From contig NZ_MAYU01000025.1 in assembly GCF_001685025.1 (NCBI RefSeq), positions 186,001 through 250,000 of the forward strand: a DNA stretch of 64,000 nucleotides, given 5' to 3'. How positions within the stretch are numbered: position 1 is the stretch's first letter; each line of letters begins with the position of its first letter. Shown piece after piece: positions 26,552 to 35,333 of this stretch. This DNA is from Bacillus sp. FJAT-27225. Lineage in GTDB: Bacteria; Bacillota; Bacilli; Bacillales; Cytobacillaceae. Below the pieces are notes generated by a model, which had not been told where the DNA came from, searched no databases, and saw nothing but the letters and a program-made list of their open reading frames with translations. Both the position numbers and the translations under genes were made by a program.

Positions 26552-26707
26552 GAATGACAACTCAGGGGTGCGAAGGTGCCAAACTGCTATTCATAAAGCC
26601 GATGAATCACAACTCGGGGGTGCAGAGGGACCAAGATGTCAATCATAAAGCCGATGAATGAAAACTCGTGGTTGCGGAGGTGCCAAGATGTCATTCATAT
26701 AGGAGAT
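26552..26707. repeat. 52-bp tandem array, GAATGACAACTC/TGTCATTCAT type (3 copies)
   Basis: Units start with GAAT at 26552, 26604 and 26656, exactly 52 bp apart. Each contains CTCGGGGGTGCGGAGG-like and CAAGATGTCATTCATAAAGCC-like segments. GAATGACA at the start and TGTCATTC near the end of a unit form an inverted pair. Intergenic, downstream of the minus-strand lipoprotein gene. Confidence 0.9.
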
Positions 26708-26789
26708 TAAATTGCGGAGGGCCTGATAATGATAAACAAGAAGGAACTGTACAACAGAAAGCGATGAAATTCGTTCCATATAAAAAAGT

Positions 26790-26845
26790 ACAAAAATAAA
26801 AGCTGCCCCAATAGAGGCGATATTTAACGCCCTTCTGGGACAGTC
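26790..26845 (-). terminator. Terminator after the YtkA-like lipoprotein gene
   Basis: On the minus strand CTGTCCCAGAAGGGCG pairs imperfectly with CGCCTCTATTGGGGCAG, followed by TTTTATTTTTG. Confidence 0.75.
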
Positions 26846-26852
26846 TCTCAAT

Positions 26853-27605
26853 TTACTCTACAGTGATTTCTTCTTCCTTGTGATCATGAATGTCGCCTTT
26901 TTCAACATGGATTTGTACATGGTACGTCCCTGGCTCGCTAAAGGTATAGCGGGTTTCGTATGCCCCATCGGTTAAACCACTAGCATCTAGGAATTCGTGC
27001 TTTTCAGCGCCGTCCTTCCAAACCTCAAATCGAACGGCCGCATCGGTGAGGGGTTTGCCTTCGTTCACAAGAGTAACCTTCAGCAAATTTTCTTTGCCTG
27101 CCTGAAGGGGACTAGCAGAGAACTCCATTTGGACTCCGTGCGCATGGTGGACATCCGCACTTTCTTTAGATTCAGCATTGCCTGAATCTTTCGCTTCAGG
27201 ATCCGCAGCGACGTCAATCGTCACTTTCGGCATCGTATGCATCTCCCGGGCAGTCACATGGCTGATGATGTCATATTTCCCAGGTTCGGAAAAGATTTTT
27301 CTTATCGAATAGATGCCTTCACCTTTATGCTCAGCTTCAATCATTTCGTTCTCGGATGCGCCTTGCTTCCTTATTTCGAACTTCACCTCATTGGCATCCT
27401 CGACATTTTCGTCACCTTGCGTAACATGTACCTTTAATTCAGCTTCCTTGTTTTGTTCAACTTTTTCAGGAATGTTGAACATGACTTCAACCATTTGTGG
27501 CGGGGAGTTTTTATTGCCGTTCGACGCATTGTTTTCATTAGACTTGCCACAGCCTGCAAGAGCAAGCAAAAATAGGCCAACCAGTATGACCAGCAGCTTT
27601 TTCAT
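26853..27605 (-). CDS. Lipoprotein with two YtkA/FixH-like domains
   Basis: 250 residues. Lipobox LAGC (Cys19) after a typical signal peptide. Two similar beta-domains follow a linker: residues about 37-130 (VEVMFNIPEKVEQNKEAELKV ... SEPGKYDIISHVTA) and about 155-250 (MEFSASPLQAGKENLLKVTLV ... SEPGTYHVQIHVEKG). This duplicated YtkA-like arrangement occurs in Bacillus copper- or stress-associated lipoproteins. His-rich pieces (HHAHG, HDHKEE) might bind metal. Anchored to the outer face of the membrane. Confidence 0.82.
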   Translation of the reverse strand: MKKLLVILVGLFLLALAGCGKSNENNASNGNKNSPPQMVEVMFNIPEKVEQNKEAELKVHVTQGDENVEDANEVKFEIRKQGASENEMIEAEHKGEGIYSIRKIFSEPGKYDIISHVTAREMHTMPKVTIDVAADPEAKDSGNAESKESADVHHAHGVQMEFSASPLQAGKENLLKVTLVNEGKPLTDAAVRFEVWKDGAEKHEFLDASGLTDGAYETRYTFSEPGTYHVQIHVEKGDIHDHKEEEITVE

Positions 27606-27797
27606 AACATTTTCCTCCTAAAAAACAAAAAAGATAAATCCAGATCTCATTCTTCTCTATAGTACAACAAGTCCTGGCAAAGTCCAGAAAAGATATTTAT
27701 TACTATTATATTATTTAAATGCTATTTAAAAGGAATATAGTTCTAACTGCAGAAACTATATAAAGGAAACCCAACTATGAAACGGAGGATGATTGGT

Positions 27798-28217
27798 ATG
27801 GCGTTTAAAGCAGGCGGTCTGTTTGTTAATTTACCGGTGAAGGATTTGGACAGGTCAATTGAGTTTTTCAAAAAAATCGGCTTCGAGTTTGATTCGCGAT
27901 TCACGGACGAAAATGCGACATGTATGATAATCGGCGAGAATATATATGCGATGCTGCTCGTAGAAAAATTCTTTCAAAGCTTCACCAAAAAGGAAATCGC
28001 TGATCCAAAAAGGACAACTGAAGTTATTCTCGCACTAACAGCCGGAAGCAGAGAAGAGGTTGATGAAATTGTAAAAAAGGCACTGGATGCTGGAGGGCAA
28101 TTTTCAAATGACCCGCAGGACCATGGCTTCATGTACAGCTCTAGTTTCCAGGATGTGGACGGCCACCTTTGGGAAGTTTTTTATATGGAAAATCCGGAAC
28201 AGGAGCCTCAAGGCTAA
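27798..28217 (+). CDS. VOC-family (glyoxalase/bleomycin-resistance-like) protein
   Basis: About 139 residues of the vicinal-oxygen-chelate fold. FVNLPVKDLDRSIEFFKKIGFEFDSRF opens the domain and HGFMYSSSFQDVDGHLWEVFYM ends it, with a Glu at the usual metal position. The ATG at 27798 is about 11 bases after ACGGAGGA; ATG 27789 would overlap the site. Substrate unknown. Confidence 0.86.
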   Translation: MAFKAGGLFVNLPVKDLDRSIEFFKKIGFEFDSRFTDENATCMIIGENIYAMLLVEKFFQSFTKKEIADPKRTTEVILALTAGSREEVDEIVKKALDAGGQFSNDPQDHGFMYSSSFQDVDGHLWEVFYMENPEQEPQG

Positions 28218-28360
28218 ATACTATGGGCATTTATCAAAAGAGTCACTGAATTTGAGTCAAAATGGTTTCTTTTAATTCCCCTTTAGTAAAATTTTCCTAG
28301 TTTACCAGGTCTGTGGTACGATAATTTCTGGGAGAATTTTCACATTAGGGGGTAACGCGG

Positions 28361-29518
28361 TTGATACAGCAGCACAAACGTCTTTATTATATCGATAATT
28401 TAAAAATTGCCATCTGTATGCTGGTTGTGGCTCACCATGCTGGGCAAGCGTATGGGCCGGGGGGCTGGTGGTACTTCCAGGAGGGGGAATCCGTCCAATG
28501 GCTCGGGCGTTTTTTCGCTGTCAATGCATCCTTCTTTATGAGCATGTTCTTTTTCCTGTCAGCCTATTTTCTGCCAAAGTCGCTTGAACGCAGGGGACAA
28601 ATGACATTTCTCAAAGAGCGATTTAAGCGGATTGGCATCCCGCTCATTCCTGGCTTTTTGCTTATGATACCGATACTCATGTATTTGTATTATATAAACT
28701 TCCGAGTCTACGGAACCCCGTCTTTCTTTGAATACTATCGGCAAATTTTCTTTGGATTGGGCGAGCAGCCAGCTGGTTGGACCGGTCCATCCTGGCCCGA
28801 TATGCAATTCGGTCATCTCTGGTTCCTTGAGCATCTGCTCGTTTATGCAGTCATCCTCGCTGCCTGGACGCACTTTTTTCCATGGAATGAAAACAATGAG
28901 CCGGCAATTCTTAAAACCTATCAAATCATTCTGTTCATTGGCGTGCTGACTACCGCAACGTTCTTAATCCGCATCGAGTATCCAATTGACCGATGGGAAG
29001 GTGCACTGGGCATCATCCAGACCGAATATGCACACCTTCCGCAATACGCCAGCTTTTTTACGCTTGGAATACTCGCTTCACGCAAGAAATGGCTTGAAAA
29101 CTTTAGCTCAGCAACAGGATATGTATGGCTCTCAATCGGAATGGCGATAGTTGCGTTTTTTTATTTTAGCAATGAAGGGGTTATTTCCTTTTTTACAAAA
29201 GGCGGGGCGAACCTGGGCAATCTTGCAAAATCATTCGTTGAAACCATGCTATGCACATCGCTGATTATTGGGCTAGTAATCTTGTTCCGCAATCACTTCA
29301 GCGGAACCAACAAGCTTACGAAGCTGCTTGCCGATAATGCTTTTGTCGTTTATTTCGTTCATGTCCCAATCGTCGTTTTTCTCCAATACATGGTCACCGG
29401 GCTCGCGGTTGTCACGGTTGTCAAATTCCTGTTAACCGCGATTTTTGGAATCCTCCTCAGCTTTTTATTTAGTATTTTTGTCTGGAGGAAGATTCCTTAT
29501 CTCCGCAGCCTTATGTAA
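28361..29518 (+). CDS. Acyltransferase-3 family membrane protein
   Basis: 385 residues with about ten membrane helices. The N-terminus RLYYIDNLKIAICMLVVAHHAGQAYG carries the conserved His-containing first helix of acyltransferase-3 proteins, and ERFKRIGIPLIPGFLLMIP the typical basic loop. Such enzymes O-acylate exported polysaccharides or other extracytoplasmic substrates. The TTG start follows AGGGGG. Single gene; target unknown. Confidence 0.88.
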   Translation: MIQQHKRLYYIDNLKIAICMLVVAHHAGQAYGPGGWWYFQEGESVQWLGRFFAVNASFFMSMFFFLSAYFLPKSLERRGQMTFLKERFKRIGIPLIPGFLLMIPILMYLYYINFRVYGTPSFFEYYRQIFFGLGEQPAGWTGPSWPDMQFGHLWFLEHLLVYAVILAAWTHFFPWNENNEPAILKTYQIILFIGVLTTATFLIRIEYPIDRWEGALGIIQTEYAHLPQYASFFTLGILASRKKWLENFSSATGYVWLSIGMAIVAFFYFSNEGVISFFTKGGANLGNLAKSFVETMLCTSLIIGLVILFRNHFSGTNKLTKLLADNAFVVYFVHVPIVVFLQYMVTGLAVVTVVKFLLTAIFGILLSFLFSIFVWRKIPYLRSLM

Positions 29519-29523
29519 ATTGA

Positions 29524-29553
29524 CAGGGCCGTCCTGTAATCAGGAGGGCCCTG
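29524..29553. terminator. Hairpin between convergent genes
   Basis: Stem CAGGGCC..CCTG / CAGG.GGGCCCTG with a TAAT loop but no clear T tract on either side. A terminator role is uncertain. Confidence 0.4.
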
Positions 29554-29565
29554 CTGCATGCTCTC

Positions 29566-29736
29566 CTAAATAACCGGATATTCCTGCTCATAGCGGACAT
29601 TCGTATAAAAGGGGGGCCGCGGCCCAATAACCGGCTGCTCAAACCGCACACTATTATTTCCATAGTATATCGGCTGTTTCCCGTCCGCCTCATCCATTAT
29701 GAGAAATCTGACCTCCGCATTCTTATAATTCGCCAT
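29566..29736 (-). CDS. Small protein of unknown function
   Basis: 56 residues (MANYKNAEVRFLIMDEADGKQPIYYG ... VRYEQEYPVI), aromatic and Pro rich toward the C-terminus. GGAGGGAT lies five bases before the ATG, which makes it more credible than an average short ORF. No motif recognised. It is convergent with the acyltransferase gene. Confidence 0.5.
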   Translation of the reverse strand: MANYKNAEVRFLIMDEADGKQPIYYGNNSVRFEQPVIGPRPPFYTNVRYEQEYPVI

Positions 29737-29892
29737 CACATATCCCTCCAACATATTTCATCTCTCCAGCATATACGTTTTTTGGAAAAAAAGTGCCCGG
29801 CCTACGCTCTCCGTTTCGGCACAACATACCGACGCCCACATACACTATTCCGAATGGGCTAAACCGGCAATAGGCTTTGAAGGAGGTACGGC

Positions 29893-30822
29893 ATGACAGA
29901 TAAGAGACAGCATAATCAAAACGAACCTCGGTATCCGATGTATCCCCACTACGGGAAAATCACGAAATATGAGGATGTTCCAATTACCGTCCCTGAACAG
30001 CGCCAGGAACGGCAGCCAGGTGTTGAAAGGCTGATGGATCCAAGACCAATCATTGAAAACCCCAATTACAAAGGAACAGGCAAGCTGAAAGGGAAGGCTG
30101 CTTTAATTACCGGGGGAGATAGCGGTATGGGCGCAGCAGTGGCCATCGCGTTTGCAAAGGAAGGTGCAGATGTTGCAATCGCCTATCTTGATGAACATGA
30201 GGACGCCAACAGAACAAGGAGGCGCATTGAGGAACTAGGTCAGCGATGCCTGCTTTTGCCAGGCGATCTGCGGGACAAACAGCAATGCATCCATATTGTC
30301 GAGCGGACTGTCGAGGAATTCGGCACGCTCGATGTGCTTTGCAATCATGTCGGCATTCAATTCCAACAGCTCAGCCTGCTTGACATAACTGATGAGCAAT
30401 TCGATGATACATTCAAAGTGAATATCTACTCCCATTTCTATGTAACCAGGGCGGCGCTTCCCCATTTAAAACCCGGAAGCTCAATCATTAATACAGCATC
30501 CGTTGTTGCCTTTTACGGAAATGAGCAGCTGATCGACTACACAGCCACCAAGGCTGCCAACGTCGGCTTCACCCGTGCACTCGCAAACAATCTGGTCAAG
30601 CAGGGAATACGAGTCAATGCGGTCGCCCCGGGCAGATTTTGGACACCGTTGATTCCTGCCAGCTTTTCCGCTGACCAGGTTCCGCTCGCAGGCAACCCGA
30701 TGCAGCGCCAGGGCCAACCGTTCGAAATTGCGCCGACCTTTGTTTACCTGGCCTCAGATGATTCCAGGTTTGTAACAGGACAAACGCTTCATGTTAATGG
30801 AGGGCAGGTAATGGGTTCTTAG
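29893..30822 (+). CDS. Short-chain dehydrogenase/reductase with N-terminal extension (YdaD/YhdF-like)
   Basis: 309 residues: a roughly 60-residue Pro-rich N-terminal extension ([16 protein letters not shown]), then an SDR domain with [20 protein letters not shown] (NAD(P) site), CNHVGIQ in place of the common NNAG, the catalytic Ser segment [16 protein letters not shown] (Tyr/Lys) and [12 protein letters not shown]. This layout matches general-stress SDRs of bacilli (YdaD, YhdF, YhxC). No sigma-B promoter is obvious. Substrate unknown. Confidence 0.9.
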   Translation: MTDKRQHNQNEPRYPMYPHYGKITKYEDVPITVPEQRQERQPGVERLMDPRPIIENPNYKGTGKLKGKAALITGGDSGMGAAVAIAFAKEGADVAIAYLDEHEDANRTRRRIEELGQRCLLLPGDLRDKQQCIHIVERTVEEFGTLDVLCNHVGIQFQQLSLLDITDEQFDDTFKVNIYSHFYVTRAALPHLKPGSSIINTASVVAFYGNEQLIDYTATKAANVGFTRALANNLVKQGIRVNAVAPGRFWTPLIPASFSADQVPLAGNPMQRQGQPFEIAPTFVYLASDDSRFVTGQTLHVNGGQVMGS

Positions 30823-30861
30823 ATATGATTGAGCATAAGAGGACTTACGGATTCCTGTGAG

Positions 30862-31070
30862 GCTAAGTGACTTTAGCATTCAATCTTTGAGTGCAAAGTC
30901 ACTTATAGCCTTTCTTAATGACTTTAGCATTCGAAATTTCCACACAAAGTCACTTATAGCGGTTCCTCAGTGACTTTAGCGTTCGGATTTTCCGCACAAA
31001 GTCACTTATAGACTTAAATAGTAAATACAGCATGTAAACTTTCAAGGACAAAGTTACTTATCTTAGTGTC
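30862..31070 (+). repeat. 51-52-bp tandem array, family A (about 4 copies, last one degenerate)
   Basis: CAAAGTCACTTAT occurs at 30894, 30945 and 30997, with a decayed copy (CAAAGTTACTTAT) at 31049; steps 51, 52, 52. The inverted partner TGACTTTAGC occurs at 30868, 30919 and 30971. The unit matches the arrays at 10290 and, reversed, 56026. Confidence 0.92.
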
Positions 31071-31237
31071 TAAGGTACCTTTCTGTATAATTGGATAACA
31101 AACAACAAAAGAGGATATTGAGAAGTTTCGGAGAATAAATAATCGACAGCACTCAAGATGTGGTTTTATTATTGACCTAAAACATTTGGCTTGGTAAAAA
31201 GTCGGAGAATACGCATAAAGAGCTATTGAACTTACGC

Positions 31238-31468
31238 ATGAACATTCATAGAGACTTTTTTATAAGGGTGATAGAAAAATTGATTTCGAGTGGAAAAGAT
31301 TTTCACTGCTGTGCAACATGCCAGCATTTCAAAGCCGAAAAGACTACTGGCGGAATGAACTATTTTTGCAGCCGGCTGGGATATGAAACAAAACCAACTT
31401 ATAAGTTTAACTGCTGGAGCCCGAAAGACCAGATTATAAAATTGATGCAGAAACGAACAGAAGGCTAA
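31238..31468 (+). CDS. Small cysteine-rich protein
   Basis: About 76 residues with five cysteines: HCCATCQHF, YFCSRLGYETKP and FNCWSPK. The pattern suggests a metal-binding site, but I do not recognise a characterised family. The start is uncertain: ATG 31238 or TTG 31226, each with a weak ribosome site. Residues MNIHRDFFIRVIEKLISSG form an N-terminal amphipathic helix. Confidence 0.62.
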   Translation: MNIHRDFFIRVIEKLISSGKDFHCCATCQHFKAEKTTGGMNYFCSRLGYETKPTYKFNCWSPKDQIIKLMQKRTEG

Positions 31469-31520
31469 ATCGTATAACCAAAAATACGCCTGCGATAGAG
31501 GTACATAAAGGAGAGGTCCA

Positions 31521-31946
31521 ATGTTCATTGTAAATGTCGAAGGTGCTATCCAGAAAGATGGCAAGTGGCTTGTTATCAGAAGGAGCGAAAAAGAAGAGCA
31601 TGCCGGGGGAATGCTTTCTCTCGTTGGAGGGAAGGTGGATGTGGGAGAACCATCTAATGACATCCTTGAAATAACGCTAAAACGCGAAATTTTTGAAGAG
31701 GTCGGGATTGAAATAGCCAATCCTCAATTTATAAATAGCTCCAGGTTTAGTACCGGTTCAGGAACACAGGTGATAAATATAATCTTCCGGTGTGAAGTCC
31801 TGGAAGGAAAAGCTCATATCAAAAGCCCGGATGAGGTTAGCGAGATTCTTTGGCTCACAACCGAGGAAATTTTAAATGATCCAAGTGCACCTGACTATTT
31901 AAAAGGGCCAATTCGTCTTGCCGATAAGTCACTGTCGGTTTTGTGA
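31521..31946 (+). CDS. Nudix hydrolase
   Basis: 141 residues. The Nudix box begins GGKVDVGE and ends REIFEEVGIEI, but eleven residues rather than seven separate the first Glu from the RE pair, an insertion of four. Catalytic Glu residues REIFEE are kept. Nudix enzymes hydrolyse nucleoside diphosphates linked to another group. AAAGGAGAGG precedes the ATG. Substrate unknown. Confidence 0.85.
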   Translation: MFIVNVEGAIQKDGKWLVIRRSEKEEHAGGMLSLVGGKVDVGEPSNDILEITLKREIFEEVGIEIANPQFINSSRFSTGSGTQVINIIFRCEVLEGKAHIKSPDEVSEILWLTTEEILNDPSAPDYLKGPIRLADKSLSVL

Positions 31947-31960
31947 AGGAGGTTGAGGAT

Positions 31961-32109
31961 GTGAAACAGATTGGTGAATCGCTAATCTTCCGATTTCAAA
32001 CTTCCTTCCGAAGAGAGGGTTCACTCCCTATGTTTATCGATTGCATATGAAAATCGATGAGCGGATTCTTTGGGCGAACGGTATAAATACGACAGCGGCA
32101 TTTAAATAA
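31961..32109 (+). pseudogene. Possible gene relic with strong ribosome site
   Basis: A GTG at 31961 follows GAAGGAGGTTGAGGAT, an excellent ribosome site, but the frame stops after 29 codons (TGA 32048-32050). A second frame opening at ATG 32047 adds 20 codons ending LWANGINTTAAFK, which resembles the C-terminal part of a GNAT-type protein without its last motif. I read this as a decayed, frameshifted ORF; it could also be a short leader peptide. Low certainty. Confidence 0.3.
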
Positions 32110-32137
32110 ATTGGAATAGAAGAAAGAAGGTGAGCAA

Positions 32138-32740
32138 GTGAGAGAAAACCGTCGTTCGTCTTCCCATTATGACAATCAAATTTTCGAGATTGACGAGCAA
32201 ATTTGCCAACTTTTAAAACAGCGTAAAGAGCAGTCAAGCGACAATCCTGGCTTTCCTCCGGATGAGATCATCTCAAACTGGGCCGTAAAGTACGGATTAT
32301 ATGAAGACTTTTTGCGGAATTTGTTTGAGGCAATGAGATACGAGGAGTTTTTCAAACCGAGAATAGAACCAGCAGGATTTCGAAAGCATCTGTCTGTACT
32401 AAAATCTGCTGCAATCCATGATAAGATCTATTCAATTACGGCTATCAGCCAATATGAGAATGCCAGCATAGTAAAACTTCACATTGATTGGTATGAGCCC
32501 GAAGAAAAATCGCAGCTGCGAATGAAAAACCAACATAAAACGTATGAGTTGTCTATTAGTGAACAGTATGATTGCAGGCAAGAACGGGCATCAGGCTCAG
32601 CCGGGCATTATACATACACCTTTATTGTTGCGCCCCCGCTTCCTGACGACGTTTCTGGTATTACTCTTGTTTTCAGGGAGTATAGCGACGTTATAAGGGA
32701 CAAAGCAACAGGACTGGACATAATCATGGCGTTAGATTGA
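32138..32740 (+). CDS. Uncharacterised protein with chorismate-mutase-like N-terminal helix
   Basis: 200 residues. The first 60 (IFEIDEQICQLLKQRKEQS ... GFPPDEIISNWAVKYG) recall the first helix of chorismate mutase type II or similar helical bundles (ID..I..LL..R). The rest is predicted beta-rich (SIVKLHIDWYEPEE, YTYTFIVAPPLPDDVSGITLVFREY). No catalytic residues assigned. GTG 32138 follows AGAAGGTGAG. Function unknown. Confidence 0.62.
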   Translation: MRENRRSSSHYDNQIFEIDEQICQLLKQRKEQSSDNPGFPPDEIISNWAVKYGLYEDFLRNLFEAMRYEEFFKPRIEPAGFRKHLSVLKSAAIHDKIYSITAISQYENASIVKLHIDWYEPEEKSQLRMKNQHKTYELSISEQYDCRQERASGSAGHYTYTFIVAPPLPDDVSGITLVFREYSDVIRDKATGLDIIMALD

Positions 32741-32754
32741 CTCAACCACAAAAT

Positions 32755-32799
32755 GCAGAGCCTTCCACTTGGGAAGAACTCTGCTTATTTTTATTTTGT
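32755..32799 (+). terminator. Terminator after the 200-residue protein gene
   Basis: Stem GCAGAG..TTCC / GGAA..CTCTGC followed by TTATTTTTATTTT. Confidence 0.78.
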
Positions 32800-33046
32800 C
32801 ATGGTAACGTAACTTTGCCACACGTCCGCATTTTGTACCGCACAAAGAGAGCTCCCTGGGATGGCTGCAAAATCTTGATTTCCTTGCCTTCAAAAGCTGT
32901 TTGGGTTTCCATTACGACAAGATGTAGTCAGAATAAGCAAAACCAATCAGCAGGGACGAAAATATTGCAAACATGCCCACAACAGACTAAACTTAAATAA
33001 TATGAAAATATAAAACCGAAATACTTTTGAAAGTGAGAGGCAAGCG

Positions 33047-33865
33047 ATGAGTTCCATGTCAGAAATATCCTCCTATCTGGGACAACATGCAAAGCAGTTA
33101 GCCAAGCAGATAGTGGAAAGTGTTGTACAGAGGTTTGATACAACTTTACCCGAATGGGAAATAAAACAGGCAATTAAAATGTATGAGGAATTATTGGGTT
33201 ATTTGAGTGGAGCACTGTTGACTGGTGACGAAGAAGAGGTGCCTGAAGCTCTTGTATCCTGGAGCAAACGAAATGCGGAAGCGCAGGCAGAAGCAGGGGG
33301 GAGCATATCGGAAATTATCGTCCGGTACTCGCCAACGAGGGAAGTATTCGCGGATCTATTGACCGCGATTGGCGGGAAGTTCGACCTTTCACGTGAGGAA
33401 ACAACCCACCTAATTAAATGGATTAATAAACTTATGGATGTAAGTATGAATGAAACAGTTTCGGCCTTCGAGCGGTTAACCGAGGAATATAAAGCAGGAG
33501 CCGAAATGGAAATGGCAGAGTTATCTGCACCGATTGTCCCGCTTTTGGATGATATGGCAGTGATTCCTTTAATAGGGGAAATGAATCAGTACAGGGTGAA
33601 GTATATCCTGGAAAGAGTGATTCCGCGTGTCTCCGCTATGGAAATCAAACGTGTAATCATTGATTTTTCCGGCATAAAAAATATCGATGACCACATTGCC
33701 CACTCACTGCATGAGATTGGCAGTGTTTTTAAGCTTCTCGGCATTAGGACAATCGTGACTGGCCTCCGTCCGGAATTGGCGAAAATGGTTGTCCAAAGCG
33801 GACTTTCAATTTCGACTTTCGAGATTTATGCCAATGTAAAACAGGCATTGAAAAAAGCTCATTAA
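33047..33865 (+). CDS. RsbR-type stressosome protein (STAS domain)
   Basis: 272 residues: a helical N-terminal RsbR-like sensory domain (about 1-150), then a STAS domain (PIVPLLDDMAVIPLIGEMNQYR onward). In B. subtilis RsbRA the phosphorylated residues are Thr171 and Thr205. The residue aligned with Thr171 is Asp215 here (SGIKNIDD), a natural phosphomimic, while the Thr205 equivalent is kept (VTGLRPE, Thr238). It likely joins stressosome complexes that control RsbT and sigma-B signalling. GAAAGTGAGAGG precedes the ATG. Monocistronic. Confidence 0.9.
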   Translation: MSSMSEISSYLGQHAKQLAKQIVESVVQRFDTTLPEWEIKQAIKMYEELLGYLSGALLTGDEEEVPEALVSWSKRNAEAQAEAGGSISEIIVRYSPTREVFADLLTAIGGKFDLSREETTHLIKWINKLMDVSMNETVSAFERLTEEYKAGAEMEMAELSAPIVPLLDDMAVIPLIGEMNQYRVKYILERVIPRVSAMEIKRVIIDFSGIKNIDDHIAHSLHEIGSVFKLLGIRTIVTGLRPELAKMVVQSGLSISTFEIYANVKQALKKAH

Positions 33866-33899
33866 AAATCCACTCTGGGATTTCCAGAGTGGATTTTTG
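33864..33899 (+). terminator. Terminator after the first RsbR-type gene
   Basis: Stem AAAATCCACTCTGG / CCAGAGTGGATTTTT with a short loop and T run. Confidence 0.88.
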
Positions 33900-33987
33900 T
33901 TTCCTAACGAGATTTAAGATTCACAACTGTCGATAATTCTTCTTTCTAGTTTGATACAGCTATCAACAAGGAACTTACACTTTGTTT

Positions 33988-35259
33988 TTAAGCAATCCGT
34001 GAGGCATGCCCTTCAACTTTTGGCTCAGGCACAAAAGCCAGAATAATCATTCCGACAATGAAGAGTACAACAAGGCTGAAGACACCCATACTTGAATTGC
34101 CAGTAATCTGCGCAGTTGCCCCGACCAATAGCGGACCCATGATAGAAGCGAATTTGCCGAAAATATTATAGAATCCGAAAAATTCATTCACATTCGCTTT
34201 CGGCACAAGCTTTGCAAAATAAGATCGGCTTAGTGCCTGGATACCTCCTTGTGAGGTAGCAACAAGCATTGCCAGAATCCAAAAGTCTGTAGCTGTCTCA
34301 AGAAAATAAGCATAGATACAAACGATAATATAGACAGAGATACCGACATAGAGCATTTTCTTGCCCGTATATTTGGCAGACAGTTTTCCAAACAGAATTG
34401 CAAACGGCCAGGCAACCACTTGGGTAACGAACAGGACAATCAGTAACGTAGTTGAGGTTAGCCCAAGGTCTGTCCCATAGGCGGTTGACATTGTAATGAT
34501 GGTTCCGACGCCGTCAATATAAAAGAAATAAGCTAAAAGAAAGAGAAATAATGCCCGGTATTTCTTAATTTCTTTAAAAGTCTTCCCAAGGCGCCTGAAG
34601 CTGTTTAATATAATCTGTGGTTCGCGCTCAAGATAATGTTTTTGATGGACATTTTTGAACATTGGGATTGCCCATAGCCCCCACCAAAGTGCTGTAATCA
34701 GAAAAGCGATTTTACTCGCAATAGTTACTGAAATAGGGAGAATGCCTTGTTGGGCGGTAATGATGATGGCAATTGACAGAATGAATGGAATCGTCGAGCC
34801 GATATAGCCCATCCCATAACCGCGGGCTGAGACCTCGTCAAGCCGTTCATCCGTGGTTACGTCAACAATGAATGCATCGTAAAATACATTCGTCCCCGTT
34901 GAACCGAGGACAGCAAGTGTGTAGCAGATTAGCAGCGCCATCCAATTGCCGCTGGGGATGAACGCGAGCGCAGCGGTTGCTGTAATCCCAAGAATAAAAA
35001 ACATCGTAAAGAACTTCTTTTTCAAACCCCTATAGTCCGCAACTGTCCCGAGAATCGGCGCGATCATAGCTAATATAAATGTCGCAATCGCAATAGTATA
35101 GCCAAGATAAGCAGTCGAGTCTGCGCCACTTAGCCCGGCATCCGTTGCAGATGCCTTGTAAAACAACGGAAATACGGCGGTCGAGATAATGATTGAGTAG
35201 GCCGAACTTGCCCAGTCGTAGCGGATCCAGCTGCTTTCTTCCTTTGTAAAACCTTTCAT
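33988..35259 (-). CDS. MFS transporter of the UMF1/Atg22-like type
   Basis: 423 residues and about 12 membrane helices. The N-terminus SSWIRYDWASSAYSIIISTAVFPLFY is characteristic of the Atg22/UMF1 group, and GYGMGYIGSTIPFILS and SQGGIQALSRSYFAKLVP are other family marks. In yeast Atg22 exports amino acids from vacuoles; bacterial substrates are unknown. AGGGGGT precedes the ATG. It is 75 bp downstream of the phosphodiesterase gene on the same strand and may be in one operon. Confidence 0.88.
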   Translation of the reverse strand: MKGFTKEESSWIRYDWASSAYSIIISTAVFPLFYKASATDAGLSGADSTAYLGYTIAIATFILAMIAPILGTVADYRGLKKKFFTMFFILGITATAALAFIPSGNWMALLICYTLAVLGSTGTNVFYDAFIVDVTTDERLDEVSARGYGMGYIGSTIPFILSIAIIITAQQGILPISVTIASKIAFLITALWWGLWAIPMFKNVHQKHYLEREPQIILNSFRRLGKTFKEIKKYRALFLFLLAYFFYIDGVGTIITMSTAYGTDLGLTSTTLLIVLFVTQVVAWPFAILFGKLSAKYTGKKMLYVGISVYIIVCIYAYFLETATDFWILAMLVATSQGGIQALSRSYFAKLVPKANVNEFFGFYNIFGKFASIMGPLLVGATAQITGNSSMGVFSLVVLFIVGMIILAFVPEPKVEGHASRIA

Positions 35260-35333
35260 GAACGTACCCCCTAATTTGTTTGTGACAACCTTTTAGGCTT
35301 GTGGAGAAATTTTGATAAAGGTTTTTCGTGACT

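Noticed and set aside
32737-33000. 87-residue ORF after the chorismate-mutase-like gene
   Set aside because: It contains the terminator hairpin at 32755-32799, has no ribosome site and low-complexity content.
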